A stretch of 64,000 bases of DNA from Dickeya aquatica (GTDB lineage Bacteria > Pseudomonadota > Gammaproteobacteria > Enterobacterales > Enterobacteriaceae), in NCBI RefSeq assembly GCF_900095885.1, contig NZ_LT615367.1, positions 4,154,001 through 4,218,000 on the forward strand, read 5' to 3'. Position 1 is the stretch's first letter. Each line of letters starts with the position of its first letter. A program made the position numbers and the translations under genes. Below, one piece after another: positions 1 to 10,588 of the stretch. The notes beneath the pieces are model-generated. The model was given only the letters and a program-made list of their open reading frames with translations. It was not told the DNA's origin and made no database searches.

Positions 1-1846
1 AAGAGTGTGGCGTGGCATTGATAACCAGCAACCACGCCTCAGAGAGCTGAATTTGCAAACGACGCTCACCCTGTTCCCATTGCGCGGGCGTCAAGGCTTC
101 ACCTTGCTGGTTGAGCCAGACAACATCCCCCTCGCCATCACGCCACCAGTGCGCCCGGTGCAGCGCAGGGATCGCACGGCGTAGTGCAATCAGCCCGGCG
201 GTGAAGGCTATCAACGCCTTATCAGCCTGCTCCCAGTGCAACCAGGCCAGCGCGTTATCCTGACAGTAGGCATTGTTGTTGCCAGACTGGCTGTTGCCGA
301 ACTCGTCGCCCGCCAGCAGCATCGGTGTGCCCTGTGACAACAACAGCGTGGTCAGCAACGCCTGCTGGCTGGCTCGTCGGCGCGCCTGCGTTTCGTCGTC
401 GGCCTCCAGCCCTTCAGTGCCGTGGTTAAAACTGAAATTGCTGTTCGTGCCATCGCGGTTTTGCTCGGCGTTGGCCTCGTTGTGCTTGTGGTTGAAACAC
501 ACCAGATCGCGCAGCGTGAAGCCATCGTGTGAAGTCAGCATGTTGACCGAGGCCCACGGCAGGCGGCCATCACGCTCAAACACCTCGCTGGATGCGGCAA
601 AACGGCGGGCAAACACGCCAAGCGGCACGTCGCCATGCAGCCAGAAACGGCGGATATCGTCACGAAAACGGTCATTCCACTCGACGAACGGAGACGGAAA
701 ACGCCCAAGCTGATAGCCATCCGGGCCAATATCCCACGGCTCGGCAATCAGCTTGCAGTTACGCAGCGTGCGGTGATTACGCAACGCGGTAAAAAAGGGC
801 GCGCTGGCAGAAAACGCGGGAGTGCGCCCCAGCACCGTCGCCAGATCGAAGCGAAAACCGTCCACATGGCAGACGTCGTGCCAGAAAGCCAGGCAATCGA
901 CCACCCAGTGCAACACCGCCGGGTGCGACACGCGCAGCACGTTGCCGCACCCGGTCCAGTTGTGATACTGGCTGTCATCGGTCAGCCAGTAGTAGCTGCG
1001 ATTATCGATGCCCCGCAGCGTTAGCGTGGGCCCGGCCATATCCAGCTCGGCGCTGTGGTTAAACACCACATCCAGAATCACCTCGATACCGGCACCGTGC
1101 AACGCCCGCACCATATCGCGGAATTCGCTGAGCGGGTCATCGCTGGCCGCCAGCGAGCTGTCTACCGCAAACGGCAATAAGGTGTTGTATCCCCAATAAT
1201 TGCGCAGCCCCATCTCCTGCAAGCGCGGCTCGTCGGCGTGTTGCTGCACCGGCATCAGTTCGATGGCCGTCACCCCGAGTGAGGTCAGGTAATCGAGCAT
1301 CGCCGGATGCGCCAGCCCGGCATAGGTGCCGCGCAGAGGCTGCGGGATACCGGGATGGCGCTTGGTCAGGCCACGCACATGGGCTTCATACAGCACCGTC
1401 TCGCTCCAGGGCGTGCGCGGCAGCCTGTCGCCCTGCCAGTCGTAGGCTTCATCGACCACGACGCTGCGCGGCATCACCTCGGCGCTGTCGTGCGGGTCAG
1501 GCTGGCCATAACCGCCGTGCAGGCGTTCATCATCCACCACCCAGCCGTCCATCTGCCGGGCGCAAGGGTCAAGCAGCAACTTATTGGGGTTAAAACGCAG
1601 CCCGCGCGCGGGGTCAAACTCACCATATACCCGGTAGCCGTAACACAATCCCGGCAGTGCCTCCGGCAGATAGCCATGCCAGATATCCCCGGTGCGAGCC
1701 AGCAGCGGCAAACGCTGCTCACGCAGGCCGTCAAAAATGCACAGCTCCACGGCGGTGGCTTGCGATGAGAACAACGCAAAATTCACACCGTTACCGTCGT
1801 AACTGGAGCCTAATGGCCGCGGACGTCCTGCCTGCAATTCCACCAT
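1..1846 (-). CDS. glgX: Glycogen debranching enzyme GlgX, 3' end outside window
   Basis: Cytoplasmic GH13 isoamylase-type enzyme that hydrolyses alpha-1,6 branches of glycogen limit dextrins. The frame opens with an ATG sharing one base with the glgB stop (TAATG), so translation is probably coupled. It stays open for about 615 codons to the window edge; the family is about 660 residues, so only the last ~40 are missing. GH13 motifs appear in order: [20 protein letters not shown] (nucleophile Asp), IAEPWDIG (acid/base Glu) and [11 protein letters not shown]. The other glycogen genes would be expected beyond the left edge. Identity is secure from these motifs and the glgB neighbour; completeness cannot be judged. 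Confidence 0.95.
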   Translation of the reverse strand, partial: MVELQAGRPRPLGSSYDGNGVNFALFSSQATAVELCIFDGLREQRLPLLARTGDIWHGYLPEALPGLCYGYRVYGEFDPARGLRFNPNKLLLDPCARQMDGWVVDDERLHGGYGQPDPHDSAEVMPRSVVVDEAYDWQGDRLPRTPWSETVLYEAHVRGLTKRHPGIPQPLRGTYAGLAHPAMLDYLTSLGVTAIELMPVQQHADEPRLQEMGLRNYWGYNTLLPFAVDSSLAASDDPLSEFRDMVRALHGAGIEVILDVVFNHSAELDMAGPTLTLRGIDNRSYYWLTDDSQYHNWTGCGNVLRVSHPAVLHWVVDCLAFWHDVCHVDGFRFDLATVLGRTPAFSASAPFFTALRNHRTLRNCKLIAEPWDIGPDGYQLGRFPSPFVEWNDRFRDDIRRFWLHGDVPLGVFARRFAASSEVFERDGRLPWASVNMLTSHDGFTLRDLVCFNHKHNEANAEQNRDGTNSNFSFNHGTEGLEADDETQARRRASQQALLTTLLLSQGTPMLLAGDEFGNSQSGNNNAYCQDNALAWLHWEQADKALIAFTAGLIALRRAIPALHRAHWWRDGEGDVVWLNQQGEALTPAQWEQGERRLQIQLSEAWLLVINATPHS

Positions 1847-4029
1847 TACCCCTCCCTGACCAGATAGAGTGTTGCCAGGGGCGGCACGGTTAACACCAGC
1901 GAATGCGGCCGGGAGTGACTGCCAATGTTGTCACTGGCCACCAGCCCCTGATTGCCAAGATTACTGCCGTGGTAGTGACAGGAGTCGGTATTGAGCACTT
2001 CGCGCCAGTGGCCCGCCTGATTGACGCCCACCCGATAGTGCTCGCGCGGCACCGGCGTAAAGTTGCTGATAATCAGCATTTCATTGCCGTTATCATCACG
2101 GCGGATGAAGGCAAACACCGAGTTTTCCCGGTCATCCACCACCACCCATTCAAACCCTTCATGCAGGTAATCACACTGATAGAGCGGCGGATGCTGGCGA
2201 TAGCAGTGGTTAAGGTCACGCACCAGCGTTTGCACGCCGGCATGCCAGCCTTGCGGTTCATCGAGCAAATACCAGTCCAGACTGGCGTCGTGGTTCCATT
2301 CACGCCCCTGGGCAAACTCGCTGCCCATAAACAGCAGTTTTTTGCCGGGATAAGCCCACATAAAGCCGTAATAGGCGCGCAGGTTGGCGAACTTCTGCCA
2401 CACATCACCCGGCATTCTGTCGAGCAATGAGCGTTTGCCGTGCACCACTTCGTCATGCGAGAGCGGCAGCACAAAGTTTTCGCTGTAGGCATAGAGCATG
2501 CCGAATGTCAGCAAGTCGTGATGGTGTTTGCGATGCACCGGGTCAAGCTGCATGTAGGCCAGCGAGTCATGCATCCACCCCATGTTCCATTTGTAGTGAA
2601 AACCCAGCCCGCCATGTTCGGGTGGCAGCGTGACGCCGGCATAATCCGTGGACTCTTCCGCGACGGTAATCGCCCCGGCATGATGCTGGCCTAATACCTG
2701 ATTGGTGTAGCGCAGGAAAGAGATGGCCTCCAGGTTCTCCTTGCCACCGTAGTGGTTCGGCACCCACTCGCCATCGCGGCGGCTGTAATCGCGGTAAATC
2801 ATCGAGGCCACCGCATCCACCCGCAGGCCGTCGATACCGTAGCGTTCTGACCAGTACAAGGCATTCCCCGCCAGATAGTTACGCACTTCATGGCGGTCAA
2901 AGTTATAAATCAGCGTGTTCCAGTCTTGATGGAACCCCTCTTTCGGGTCGCCGTATTCATAGAGTGCCGTGCCATCAAAACGCGCCAGCCCGTAGCTGTC
3001 TGCCGGGAAGTGGCCAGGCACCCAATCCAGCAGCACGTTAATCCCGGCTTCATGGAAGGCCGAGATCAGGTAGCGAAAATCCTCCGGGGTGCCAAAACGC
3101 CGGGTAGGCGCATATAACCCCAATGGCTGATAGCCCCAACTGCCGTCAAACGGGTGCTCATGCACCGGCATCAGCTCAACATGGGTGAACCCCATCTCTT
3201 TGACATAAGGCACCAGTTGTTCTGCCAGCTCCCGGTAACTCAGCCAGTGATGGCTGCCTGGGTGATGACGCCACGACCCCAGGTGCACCTCGTAGATGGA
3301 AACCGGTGACTGCAAATCATTGGCGTGGCGGCGCGTTTCATCCACCGGCACCCGCTCTGGCAACGCACGCACCAGTGACGCGCTATCCGGGCGCATTTGT
3401 GCCTCAAAAGCATACGGGTCAGCTTTTAGCAACACGTTGCCGTAACAGTCGATGATTTCAAATTTGTACAGTGTCCCCGGCCCGATGCCCGGCACAAACA
3501 GTTCCCATACGCCGTTTTCCCGCCGCAGTCGCATCGGGTGGCGGCGGCCATCCCAAAAGTTAAAATCCCCGACGACCGACACCCGCTGTGCATTCGGTGC
3601 CCAGACGGCAAAGCTGGTACCGGCCACCTCATCCAGCGTTTTCGGGTGCGCACCCAACACTTCGTAAGGCCGCAGGTGCCGCCCTTCCGCCAGCAGCCAG
3701 ATATCCAGTTCCTGTAGCAGCGTACCAAAACGGTAAGGGTCTTCGATGACCTGAGTGCTTTGCGGCCAGCTGACGGCGAGCTGGTAATGAAACGGCTTTT
3801 TACGCCGGGGGATCACCGCGGAGAAAAAACCGCGTGGATCGCGTCGATTCAGGCTACCGACTTTGCGCCCGGTACGGGCGTCTACCACCTGCACCTCGTG
3901 GGCATCGGGAAGTAACGCACGGACTTCCAGCCCTGCGTCGGTGTTATGCATACCTAAAACGGCAAAAGGATCGGCGTAATGACCGGAAAAAAGGAGATTA
4001 ATGATGTTCTGATCGGAAAATCCTGACAT
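1846..4029 (-). CDS. glgB: 1,4-alpha-glucan branching enzyme GlgB
   Basis: Transfers alpha-1,4-glucan segments to the 6-position, making the branches of glycogen. The product is 727 residues, essentially the length of E. coli GlgB. The start [10 protein letters not shown] is chosen because AGGACG lies at good spacing before it and it matches the family N-terminus; an in-frame ATG 20 codons upstream is ignored. An N-terminal CBM48 pair (about residues 1-220) precedes the GH13 barrel. Visible catalytic motifs are [10 protein letters not shown] (nucleophile Asp, around residue 405), [10 protein letters not shown] (Glu) and [12 protein letters not shown]. It is the first gene of the glgB-glgX pair. 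In E. coli asd is adjacent upstream; here about 8 kb of accessory genes intervene. Confidence 0.97.
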   Translation of the reverse strand: MSGFSDQNIINLLFSGHYADPFAVLGMHNTDAGLEVRALLPDAHEVQVVDARTGRKVGSLNRRDPRGFFSAVIPRRKKPFHYQLAVSWPQSTQVIEDPYRFGTLLQELDIWLLAEGRHLRPYEVLGAHPKTLDEVAGTSFAVWAPNAQRVSVVGDFNFWDGRRHPMRLRRENGVWELFVPGIGPGTLYKFEIIDCYGNVLLKADPYAFEAQMRPDSASLVRALPERVPVDETRRHANDLQSPVSIYEVHLGSWRHHPGSHHWLSYRELAEQLVPYVKEMGFTHVELMPVHEHPFDGSWGYQPLGLYAPTRRFGTPEDFRYLISAFHEAGINVLLDWVPGHFPADSYGLARFDGTALYEYGDPKEGFHQDWNTLIYNFDRHEVRNYLAGNALYWSERYGIDGLRVDAVASMIYRDYSRRDGEWVPNHYGGKENLEAISFLRYTNQVLGQHHAGAITVAEESTDYAGVTLPPEHGGLGFHYKWNMGWMHDSLAYMQLDPVHRKHHHDLLTFGMLYAYSENFVLPLSHDEVVHGKRSLLDRMPGDVWQKFANLRAYYGFMWAYPGKKLLFMGSEFAQGREWNHDASLDWYLLDEPQGWHAGVQTLVRDLNHCYRQHPPLYQCDYLHEGFEWVVVDDRENSVFAFIRRDDNGNEMLIISNFTPVPREHYRVGVNQAGHWREVLNTDSCHYHGSNLGNQGLVASDNIGSHSRPHSLVLTVPPLATLYLVREG

Positions 4030-4411
4030 GGCATCCGTCCTCTGAATTAACCATCTGAATAAAGTAAAGATGTTAACGAAACAGGTCACTTCTTCAGCAT
4101 TTTCGTTGATCTACACACGACCTGCGTCAATAACATAAAAGGAACCCACCTGACCCCATAAAAAAAGAGGGCTAACCTGAATGGAGAAAACCGAGCAGTA
4201 ATACCTAAGCCTGCGAAGCATTCTTCAGGTAAGCCTAAGATTCAGCTTAGTCAAGAAAAGAGAAAATATTTGAGACATTGGATAATTTTTTGCATTCAAC
4301 AACTATAAGAAAAAATAATTAATCATAGCGTTAGCGAATATTGATCCCGCTCGGGGATATCTGGCAGGCAACTCCTAAAATCGACTGTTCTAACAGGGAG
4401 GTGTACCGATT
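4030..4411. other. Divergent intergenic region glgB / btsS
   Basis: 382 bases between two divergent genes, AT-rich in the right half. It must hold the glgB promoter (leftward) and the kinase promoter (rightward). I see no convincing sigma-70 pair, operator palindrome or terminator; only short imperfect repeats around GCCTGCGAAGC and AGCCTAAG at 4207-4250. Confidence 0.5.
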
Positions 4412-6103
4412 ATGGTCAGTCAAGCCGATTTGATTTTGTCACTGCTGCAACAGACCTGTGTGTACCTGGTCATCGCGTACTTATTGAGCAAAACACCGTT
4501 GTTCACGCCGCTGACGCAAGTGACCGTTCGTCTGCCACACAAGTTGCTCTGCTATTTGACGTTTTCGATGTTCTGCATTCTGGGTACCTGGTTTGGCCTG
4601 CGTATCAATGACTCGATAGCCAATACCCGGGCGATTGGCGCGCTGCTGGGTGGGGTGCTGGGCGGCCCGTCGGTGGGGTTTCTGGTCGGGCTGACCGGTG
4701 GCTGGCATCGCTATTCGTTAGGCGGCATGACCGCCACGGCGTGCATGGTTTCCACCATGATGGAGGGGCTAGTCGGCGGCGTATTACATCGCTATCTCAC
4801 GCGCCGTCATCGTATCGACCTGCTGTTTCAGCCGTTCGTTATTGCCGCTGCCGGAATAGTGGCCGAAGTGCTACAAATGTCGATTATCCTGCTGCTCGCG
4901 CGCCCCTTTGATGCAGCGCTGGCCCTGGTTGGCAATATTGCCTTGCCAATGATCATCACCAACAGCCTGGGTGCAGCAATGTTTATGCGCATTCTGCTTG
5001 ACCGGCGCGCCATGTTCGAAAAATACACCTCGGCCTTCTCCGCCAGAGCACTGCTGATTGCCGCCCGCGCAGAAGGCATACTGCGCGAGGGGTTTACCCC
5101 CGCCACCAGTATGCGGGTGGCACGAATTCTCTATGAAGAACTGGGGGTCGGTGCAGTGGCGATTACCGACAGGGAAAAGTTACTGGCGTTTATCGGCATC
5201 GGCAGCGATCACCATCTCGCCGGTTCGCTTATCACATCGCCACACACCCATCAGGCGATTGACCAGAATCAGGTGGTGTATGCCGATGGCAACGCCACCC
5301 CCTATTGCTGTGCGCTATCCGCCCACTGCAAGCTGGGCTCGACGCTGGTTATTCCGCTGCGCGGCGAGGAGCAGCGCGTGGTTGGCACCATCAAATTGTA
5401 TGAGCCGAAAAACAAGCTGTTTTCGAGTATTAACCGCACGCTGGGCGAAGGCATCGGCCATTTGCTATCGGCACAAATCTTTGCCGGGCGCTTTGATCAA
5501 CAAAAACAACTGCTGGTGCAGTCAGAACTTAAACTGTTGCACGCACAGGTGAATCCACACTTTCTGTTTAATGCGCTCAATACCCTGTCAGCCATTATCC
5601 GCCGCAACCCGGATCAAGCCCGCCAGTTGGTGTTATCGCTCTCCACATTCTTTCGCAAAAACCTCAAACGCAGCAGCGATGAAGTCACCCTGAGCGATGA
5701 ACTTGAGCACGTTAATGCCTATCTCGCTATCGAAAAAGCGCGTTTCTCTAACGTGTTAACGGTAGAGATAGCAGTCGCACCTGCGCTACAACAGGCGCAG
5801 CTTCCCGCTTTCTCGCTGCAACCGCTGGTGGAGAACGCTATCAAACACGGCATTTCCCAGATGCTGGGGCACGGCCATCTGCGCATTAGCGCACGCACAC
5901 ACGCGACCATGCTGGAACTCACGGTGGAGGATAATGCAGGCAACTATTGCCCACGCAATGGCGGTGATGGGCTGGGCATGAACCTGGTAGACCGGCGCAT
6001 TAAAGCGCGCTACGGCCACAATTACGGCATTACCGTCACCAGCCAGCCTGAGCAATTCACCCGGGTGCAAATCAGGGTGCCGTTGCACATGACATCACCA
6101 TAA
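4412..6103 (+). CDS. btsS: LytS/BtsS-type sensor histidine kinase
   Basis: Inner-membrane histidine kinase; in E. coli the BtsS family senses extracellular pyruvate. The 563 residues match the family (561-565). Order: a 5TM-LYT membrane domain (about 1-200, with LLQQTCVYLVIAYLLSKTP), a GAF domain (about 220-360, with VYADGNATPYCC), a His_kinase domain with phospho-acceptor His in QVNPHFLFNALN, and an HATPase with LQPLVENAIKHG and GDGLGMNLVDRRI. AGGGAGG precedes the ATG. The LytTR-type response regulator that normally overlaps the 3' end is absent: the next gene is a convergent LysR gene. BtsS is preferred over the YpdA paralogue because long stretches recall E. coli BtsS; the symbol is less sure than the family. 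Confidence 0.85.
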   Translation: MVSQADLILSLLQQTCVYLVIAYLLSKTPLFTPLTQVTVRLPHKLLCYLTFSMFCILGTWFGLRINDSIANTRAIGALLGGVLGGPSVGFLVGLTGGWHRYSLGGMTATACMVSTMMEGLVGGVLHRYLTRRHRIDLLFQPFVIAAAGIVAEVLQMSIILLLARPFDAALALVGNIALPMIITNSLGAAMFMRILLDRRAMFEKYTSAFSARALLIAARAEGILREGFTPATSMRVARILYEELGVGAVAITDREKLLAFIGIGSDHHLAGSLITSPHTHQAIDQNQVVYADGNATPYCCALSAHCKLGSTLVIPLRGEEQRVVGTIKLYEPKNKLFSSINRTLGEGIGHLLSAQIFAGRFDQQKQLLVQSELKLLHAQVNPHFLFNALNTLSAIIRRNPDQARQLVLSLSTFFRKNLKRSSDEVTLSDELEHVNAYLAIEKARFSNVLTVEIAVAPALQQAQLPAFSLQPLVENAIKHGISQMLGHGHLRISARTHATMLELTVEDNAGNYCPRNGGDGLGMNLVDRRIKARYGHNYGITVTSQPEQFTRVQIRVPLHMTSP

Positions 6104-6170
6104 TCGCTGGCAAAAGAGCAGACATGCCATACCGCACAACTGCCTCATGCCCACAGAGAAGGGGTTGACA

Positions 6171-7103
6171 CTAGGGCAAGTTATCCAGGCCGGATAACTC
6201 ACCGGACAGCCGCAACGAGTTATCATGCACCAGCCCGGTAAGAAAATTGGCGACGCTGCGTACTCTGGGCGTATGCGACAGGTCTGAATGAATGACAAGC
6301 CACAGGGGATACTTAACGTTAAGCGTCTCACTTAAGCGAACAAGCCCGTGACGGTGTGCGATAAGATGCGGTAATAACGCGACCCCTGCGCCAGCACTCA
6401 CGGCAGCAACCTGTGTGGCCAGCGATGTGGTTTCTAACACCAATGGTCTGCCCTTGAGCTTCTCCGTCAGCCATGTTGCCATCGGCAAATGTGAGAACAC
6501 CTCAGCCCATCCAACAAACCGGCCATTCGCATAGAGGTCATCTAGCGAGTGATACGTCAGGTTATCGCTATACTGCTGGCTGCTGTACAGGCTAAACCCC
6601 AGTTCCCCTAACCGCCGAATCACCACATTCCCCGATTCAGGTTTCACCAAACGTAACGCCAGATCGGCATCAAACTGGTGAATATTCACAATTTTACTGT
6701 CGGTGATAATTTCAAGGCTCAGTTGAGGGAGCTCTCGTTGCAACACCGGCAAAGCAGGCAAAATAAGCTCACTTGCCAACATGTCGGTTGTCGCAAGCCG
6801 GACACTCCCGACAACCTCTCCCGGCGTTCTACAACGGGATAACAGCGTCATTGCCGCCATCTCCATCGCCTCTGCACTCGGTAAAATATGCGCCCCTTCA
6901 GCCGTCAATTTATAACCAGATTGATGATGGGCGAACAAGCTCACACCCAGAGCGGCCTCAAGACGTTCAATACGGCGAGACAAGGTTGATATACCTAATC
7001 CCAGATGCTTTGCCGCATATCCCAGCGTGCCATGACGAGCGACGGCTAAAAAAATAAGGACATCATCCCAAATCATTTTCTGGTTTTTTTTATCATTTTT
7101 CAT
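6171..7103 (-). CDS. LysR-family transcriptional regulator (divergent to EamA gene)
   Basis: Cytoplasmic LysR-type DNA-binding regulator of about 310 residues. The winged HTH lies at the N-terminus (LIFLAVARHGTLGYAAKHLG ... STLSRRIERLE), followed by the two-lobed effector-binding domain. The start is uncertain: ATGs at 7175, 7124, 7103 and 7076 are all in frame. Family length favours 7103 or 7076 (MIWDDVLIF), but neither has a strong Shine-Dalgarno sequence. It is divergent from the EamA transporter gene, the usual arrangement for a LysR protein controlling an exporter, so that gene is its most likely target (inference). The effector cannot be read from the sequence. Confidence 0.85.
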   Translation of the reverse strand: MKNDKKNQKMIWDDVLIFLAVARHGTLGYAAKHLGLGISTLSRRIERLEAALGVSLFAHHQSGYKLTAEGAHILPSAEAMEMAAMTLLSRCRTPGEVVGSVRLATTDMLASELILPALPVLQRELPQLSLEIITDSKIVNIHQFDADLALRLVKPESGNVVIRRLGELGFSLYSSQQYSDNLTYHSLDDLYANGRFVGWAEVFSHLPMATWLTEKLKGRPLVLETTSLATQVAAVSAGAGVALLPHLIAHRHGLVRLSETLNVKYPLWLVIHSDLSHTPRVRSVANFLTGLVHDNSLRLSGELSGLDNLP

Positions 7104-7321
7104 AAATGAAAAATTGCTTTCCATTTTTGATGGCTTCTCTAAAGAAAACGTTGTGTTATGTTTTACCTCCATCATGTGCGGCAGAGCAACAAAAGAACAG
7201 GTTAACGCCTGAGGTTGTTTTTAGCATCAGCCATTTTACGTTAAATAGCGCATCAACAGCATGTATGCCCTCAATGTGCGTAGAGGCACCTATTGGGTAT
7301 TAACAATAAAGGTAACGAATA

Positions 7322-8254
7322 ATGCAAGTTTCACCGAAGTCAGCGATTATATTAACCTTGCTTGCAACGCTATTCTGGGGGGCAAATTTTCAGGCAACGA
7401 AAATTGCTCTCGAAAGTTTATCGTCATGGACAGCATCATCAGAACGATTCATTGTTGCTTCTCTTTTTATCATTATATTTGCCACATCGAGAAGACAACT
7501 CTCATTTAAAACACTAAAGAAAAATATATTTCCATTCATTTTTCTTGGCACAATTGGTGTTGCTGGTTTTAATGGCGCATTATTTCTGGGTCTGCAAACA
7601 TCACACCCGGTAACCGCCGCGCTCATTATGGCAACGACACCTATCTCTGCCAATATTCTTGAAGCAATAATACGCCGCCGGGCACCACAACGAATAAGAG
7701 TCATCGGTATGGCTATCAGCCTGCTCGGTGTGTCGGTTGTTATTACTAATGGAAACATATTCACCGGTGGTAGCATCGCCCTCGCGCCTGGTGACATCAT
7801 TATCTTTGTTGGTAGTTTAGGGTGGTCAATCTATACCGTAGGGACTCGGGCAATGGTTGTGGAATCAACCCCCATCGAGACAACAAGCTGGACGATGCTT
7901 TTCGGCACATTCATTCTTAGCGCGATCGCCTGCATACAGGAGTCACCGATAAAAGCGCTTGGCTCAGCGTCACTCAGTAGCCATCTGGCTGACGTATACA
8001 TGGGAATTGCAGGCTCTGTATTAGCTTATCTGTTCTGGATAATCGGTATATCAACAAGGGGCCCAGGTAAAACGGCAATATTTTTCAATTTTGTTCCCTT
8101 ATTCGCCATTGTAATACAGGCTGTTTTAGGCAGTATGCCCAGTTCTGTGCAACTGCTTGGCGCAGCACTGACGATAGCAGGCGTTCTGCTCGGTCAGAGA
8201 AAAATTAACACTGCCGGTAATATCAACATGGAATCTAAAAAAAGCAGCGCCTGA
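7322..8254 (+). CDS. EamA/DMT-family inner-membrane transporter
   Basis: Ten-helix drug/metabolite transporter, 310 residues, made of two repeated EamA halves (about 10-140 and 155-290). The first half starts ALFWGANFQATKIAL, the usual EamA signature; the second contains LGWSIYTVGTRAMV. AAAGGTAAC precedes the ATG. The gene is markedly more AT-rich than the core genes around it, as is the divergent LysR gene, suggesting acquired DNA. Such pairs usually export amino acids, nucleosides or toxic metabolites; the substrate is unknown here. Confidence 0.88.
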   Translation: MQVSPKSAIILTLLATLFWGANFQATKIALESLSSWTASSERFIVASLFIIIFATSRRQLSFKTLKKNIFPFIFLGTIGVAGFNGALFLGLQTSHPVTAALIMATTPISANILEAIIRRRAPQRIRVIGMAISLLGVSVVITNGNIFTGGSIALAPGDIIIFVGSLGWSIYTVGTRAMVVESTPIETTSWTMLFGTFILSAIACIQESPIKALGSASLSSHLADVYMGIAGSVLAYLFWIIGISTRGPGKTAIFFNFVPLFAIVIQAVLGSMPSSVQLLGAALTIAGVLLGQRKINTAGNINMESKKSSA

Positions 8255-8620
8255 TGGAACTAAAAATAATGATATCGAATGCCATGCCGTGATAACAAAC
8301 CGAAAAGATCCGAAAACAAAACCAAAAAGATAAACAAGAATAAAATGCGCTGACTTCAGCTGCCTTTTTACGAAAAATTTACGATCCTGAAAAATAAAAC
8401 CCAGACTTTAAAAAATAATTTTTCTATATACTAAAAGTGATGCCGCGATATTACCTCAGTGAAATCAATATCACTGTCGGGATTCATTGATATTCAGCTC
8501 ATTTGGCAATGCATGCCGTTTTCATATTTGCTTTTAATGAGAAGGTAGAATATCTACGGCATCAAAAATCGTTTTCTACTCATGTTATTTCTGCTCTAAA
8601 GAATGAAAAAGGACATTTCT
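8255..8620. other. AT-rich intergenic region before the tannase-family gene
   Basis: 366 bases without a gene. It holds an inverted repeat AATATCA-N14-TGATATT at 8467-8494 that could be a regulator site for the downstream esterase, and a weaker ATGCCGT/ACGGCAT pair at about 8514-8564. No terminator with a T-run is evident after the EamA gene. Confidence 0.4.
8467..8494. promoter_or_regulatory. Inverted repeat upstream of esterase gene, possible operator
   Basis: AATATCA and TGATATT are exact inverse complements separated by 14 bases, about 130 bases before the esterase start. The geometry suits a dimeric regulator such as the LysR protein encoded just downstream, but that link is inference. 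Confidence 0.3.
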
Positions 8621-10366
8621 ATGAGTCAACCATTCATACGCATACGCTACCTGTCCACACTGGCCGGTAGCCTGACGCTACTTTTTAGCGCCCTTCACGC
8701 ACAGCCTGCACAGGCAGAGGTGGGGCGCTCGCAAGGGGCGGCCTTGCCGTCGCTGAATGTCATCAAAGCCACCCGTGCGTGCAGTGACCTGACACAAATC
8801 GACCTGACTCGTATCGCAGGAGCGGGCAGCAAGATAACCCAGGCCACAGAAACCAGCCAAAACGGGTTGACCTACTGCACCGTAGACGGCGTGCTGGCAC
8901 CTGAAATTGGCTTTCAGGTGCAATTACCCAAAGAGAGCTGGACACAGCGCTATCTGCAAGTCGGTTGCGGTGGGCTGTGCGGTAACATTTCAACCATGCC
9001 GGGTGCTGCTGAAGGGTGTGCACCGCTCAACGCCGGGGGATTCGTCATCGCCGGCTCGGATATGGGCCACGACCAGGCCAGCGCCAACAGCGGAGAATTC
9101 GGCGCTGACCCGCAAAAACGGGCTGACTTCGCTTATCGCGGCGTTCACCTCACCTCCGTTGCCGCCAAAGCGTTGATCGACGCTTACTATGGTCATAAAG
9201 CGGCCTATTCCTATTTCACCGGCTGTTCAGACGGCGGGCGAGAAGCACTGGTTGAAGCCCAGCGTTTCCCCGAGGATTTTAACGGCATTATTGCCGGGGC
9301 TCCGGCCATGAACTTCCTGGCGCAGAATGCGATTTTCCACGCCTGGCAGTACGTCGCCAACCATGATGCGCAAGGCAATGCCATTCTGCTGTCCTCCCGT
9401 CTGCCGCTGATTCACAACGCCGTGCTGGCTGCCTGCGACAGCCTGGACGGGCAAACGGACGGCCTGATTGCCGACCCACGCGTATGCCATTTCAACCCGG
9501 ATGTGCTGCTGTGCAAGGGAGATAATGCCGATACCACGCAATGCCTGACGCAACAAGAAGTAGACGTGGTGCAGCGTTTCTATAACGGCCCGACTGACCC
9601 GCAGACCGGCGAGCACCTGACGGCAGGCGGCCCGATGCCTGGTTCCGAACTGGGCTGGACGGTCTATGTTCCGGCAACCGCCACCGGAAAAGTGATGAGC
9701 GAGAACGCTTCGCTGGCCGTACTACGCTACCTGGCATTTGCCAACACATCCCCCACTTTTACGCTGGCCGAGATGAAATTTGACCGCGCAACCTTTGACC
9801 GCCTGCGCCCGCAACACACGCTCTATGACGCCACTAACACCGATTTGACGCGTTTCTATAACGCAGGTCACAAACTGATTTTGTGGCACGGCTTGTCTGA
9901 CCCGCACATCTCGCCGGTTAACACCATTTCTTACCATGAAACGCTGGAGCAGGTGATGGGCGCGTCTCGCACCCATGCGTTTGAACGGTTGTACCTGTTA
10001 CCGGGTGTACAGCACTGCTCCGGTGGTGAAGGCCCCAGCAAAATCGACCTGCTCACCCCCATCATGAACTGGGTAGAAAACGGTGTTGCGCCGCACGCCA
10101 TTATCGCCACACAAACCAGCGGTGGCGACCAGAACGGCTTTGGTCAGCCCGGTGCACCGCAGGATACCGGCACAAAAGCCACGACCGCCGAAACGGTAGT
10201 ACGTACTCGTCCGCTCTATCCGTTCCCGTATATCGCGGTTTACCAGGGGCAAGGGGATGTCAATAGCGCCGCCAGCTACACCCGCAGTGGCCCGCTCACA
10301 CAGGAGAAATCGCGTCAGTGGATGGGCTCGGATTTCTACCGTCCCTACCGTGGCGTAACACAATAA
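8621..10366 (+). CDS. Secreted tannase/feruloyl esterase family hydrolase
   Basis: Serine esterase of the tannase/feruloyl esterase family (alpha/beta hydrolase), which cleaves ester bonds between phenolic acids and sugars or plant polysaccharides. Of 581 residues, the first ~33 form a signal peptide (LSTLAGSLTLLFSALHAQPA ending AQA), so it is exported. The diagnostic CS-D-HC motif is complete: GCSDGGREA (nucleophile Ser next to Cys), HGLSDPHISP (Asp) and GVQHCSGG (His next to Cys), the two Cys forming the family disulphide. ATG 8621 is chosen over 8603 because AAAAAGGA lies six bases before it. Dickeya is known to make feruloyl esterases (FaeD, FaeT); I cannot say whether this is one of them. 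A terminator follows at 10430. Confidence 0.88.
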   Translation: MSQPFIRIRYLSTLAGSLTLLFSALHAQPAQAEVGRSQGAALPSLNVIKATRACSDLTQIDLTRIAGAGSKITQATETSQNGLTYCTVDGVLAPEIGFQVQLPKESWTQRYLQVGCGGLCGNISTMPGAAEGCAPLNAGGFVIAGSDMGHDQASANSGEFGADPQKRADFAYRGVHLTSVAAKALIDAYYGHKAAYSYFTGCSDGGREALVEAQRFPEDFNGIIAGAPAMNFLAQNAIFHAWQYVANHDAQGNAILLSSRLPLIHNAVLAACDSLDGQTDGLIADPRVCHFNPDVLLCKGDNADTTQCLTQQEVDVVQRFYNGPTDPQTGEHLTAGGPMPGSELGWTVYVPATATGKVMSENASLAVLRYLAFANTSPTFTLAEMKFDRATFDRLRPQHTLYDATNTDLTRFYNAGHKLILWHGLSDPHISPVNTISYHETLEQVMGASRTHAFERLYLLPGVQHCSGGEGPSKIDLLTPIMNWVENGVAPHAIIATQTSGGDQNGFGQPGAPQDTGTKATTAETVVRTRPLYPFPYIAVYQGQGDVNSAASYTRSGPLTQEKSRQWMGSDFYRPYRGVTQ

Positions 10367-10429
10367 CCCCCCGCTTTAACATGTTATCGCATCACCACAC
10401 CCGGTGTGATAAGCCACCATGTCGTGGTC

Positions 10430-10457
10430 AACGCAGGTCATCCGGCCTGCGTTTTTT
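10430..10457 (+). terminator. Rho-independent terminator after the esterase gene
   Basis: AACGCAGG pairs exactly with CCTGCGTT across an 8-base loop and is followed by a run of T. It ends the esterase transcript, so the downstream LysR gene probably has its own promoter. Confidence 0.85.
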
Positions 10458-10588
10458 CTGTTTAATGAATTGGAATATTGGATTAATCGGAAATAGAAAC
10501 AACCCGCGTTACTATTCTTACGGTTAGCCCGGTCTGTACCCGGAGTTTTCACCGTTAACACCTGTTAGCCAGGCAAAAAGGATGAAGA

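Noticed and set aside
7261..7509. 82-codon frame overlapping the EamA gene start
   Set aside because: Runs out of frame through the transporter's first helices and has no similarity; shadow frame.
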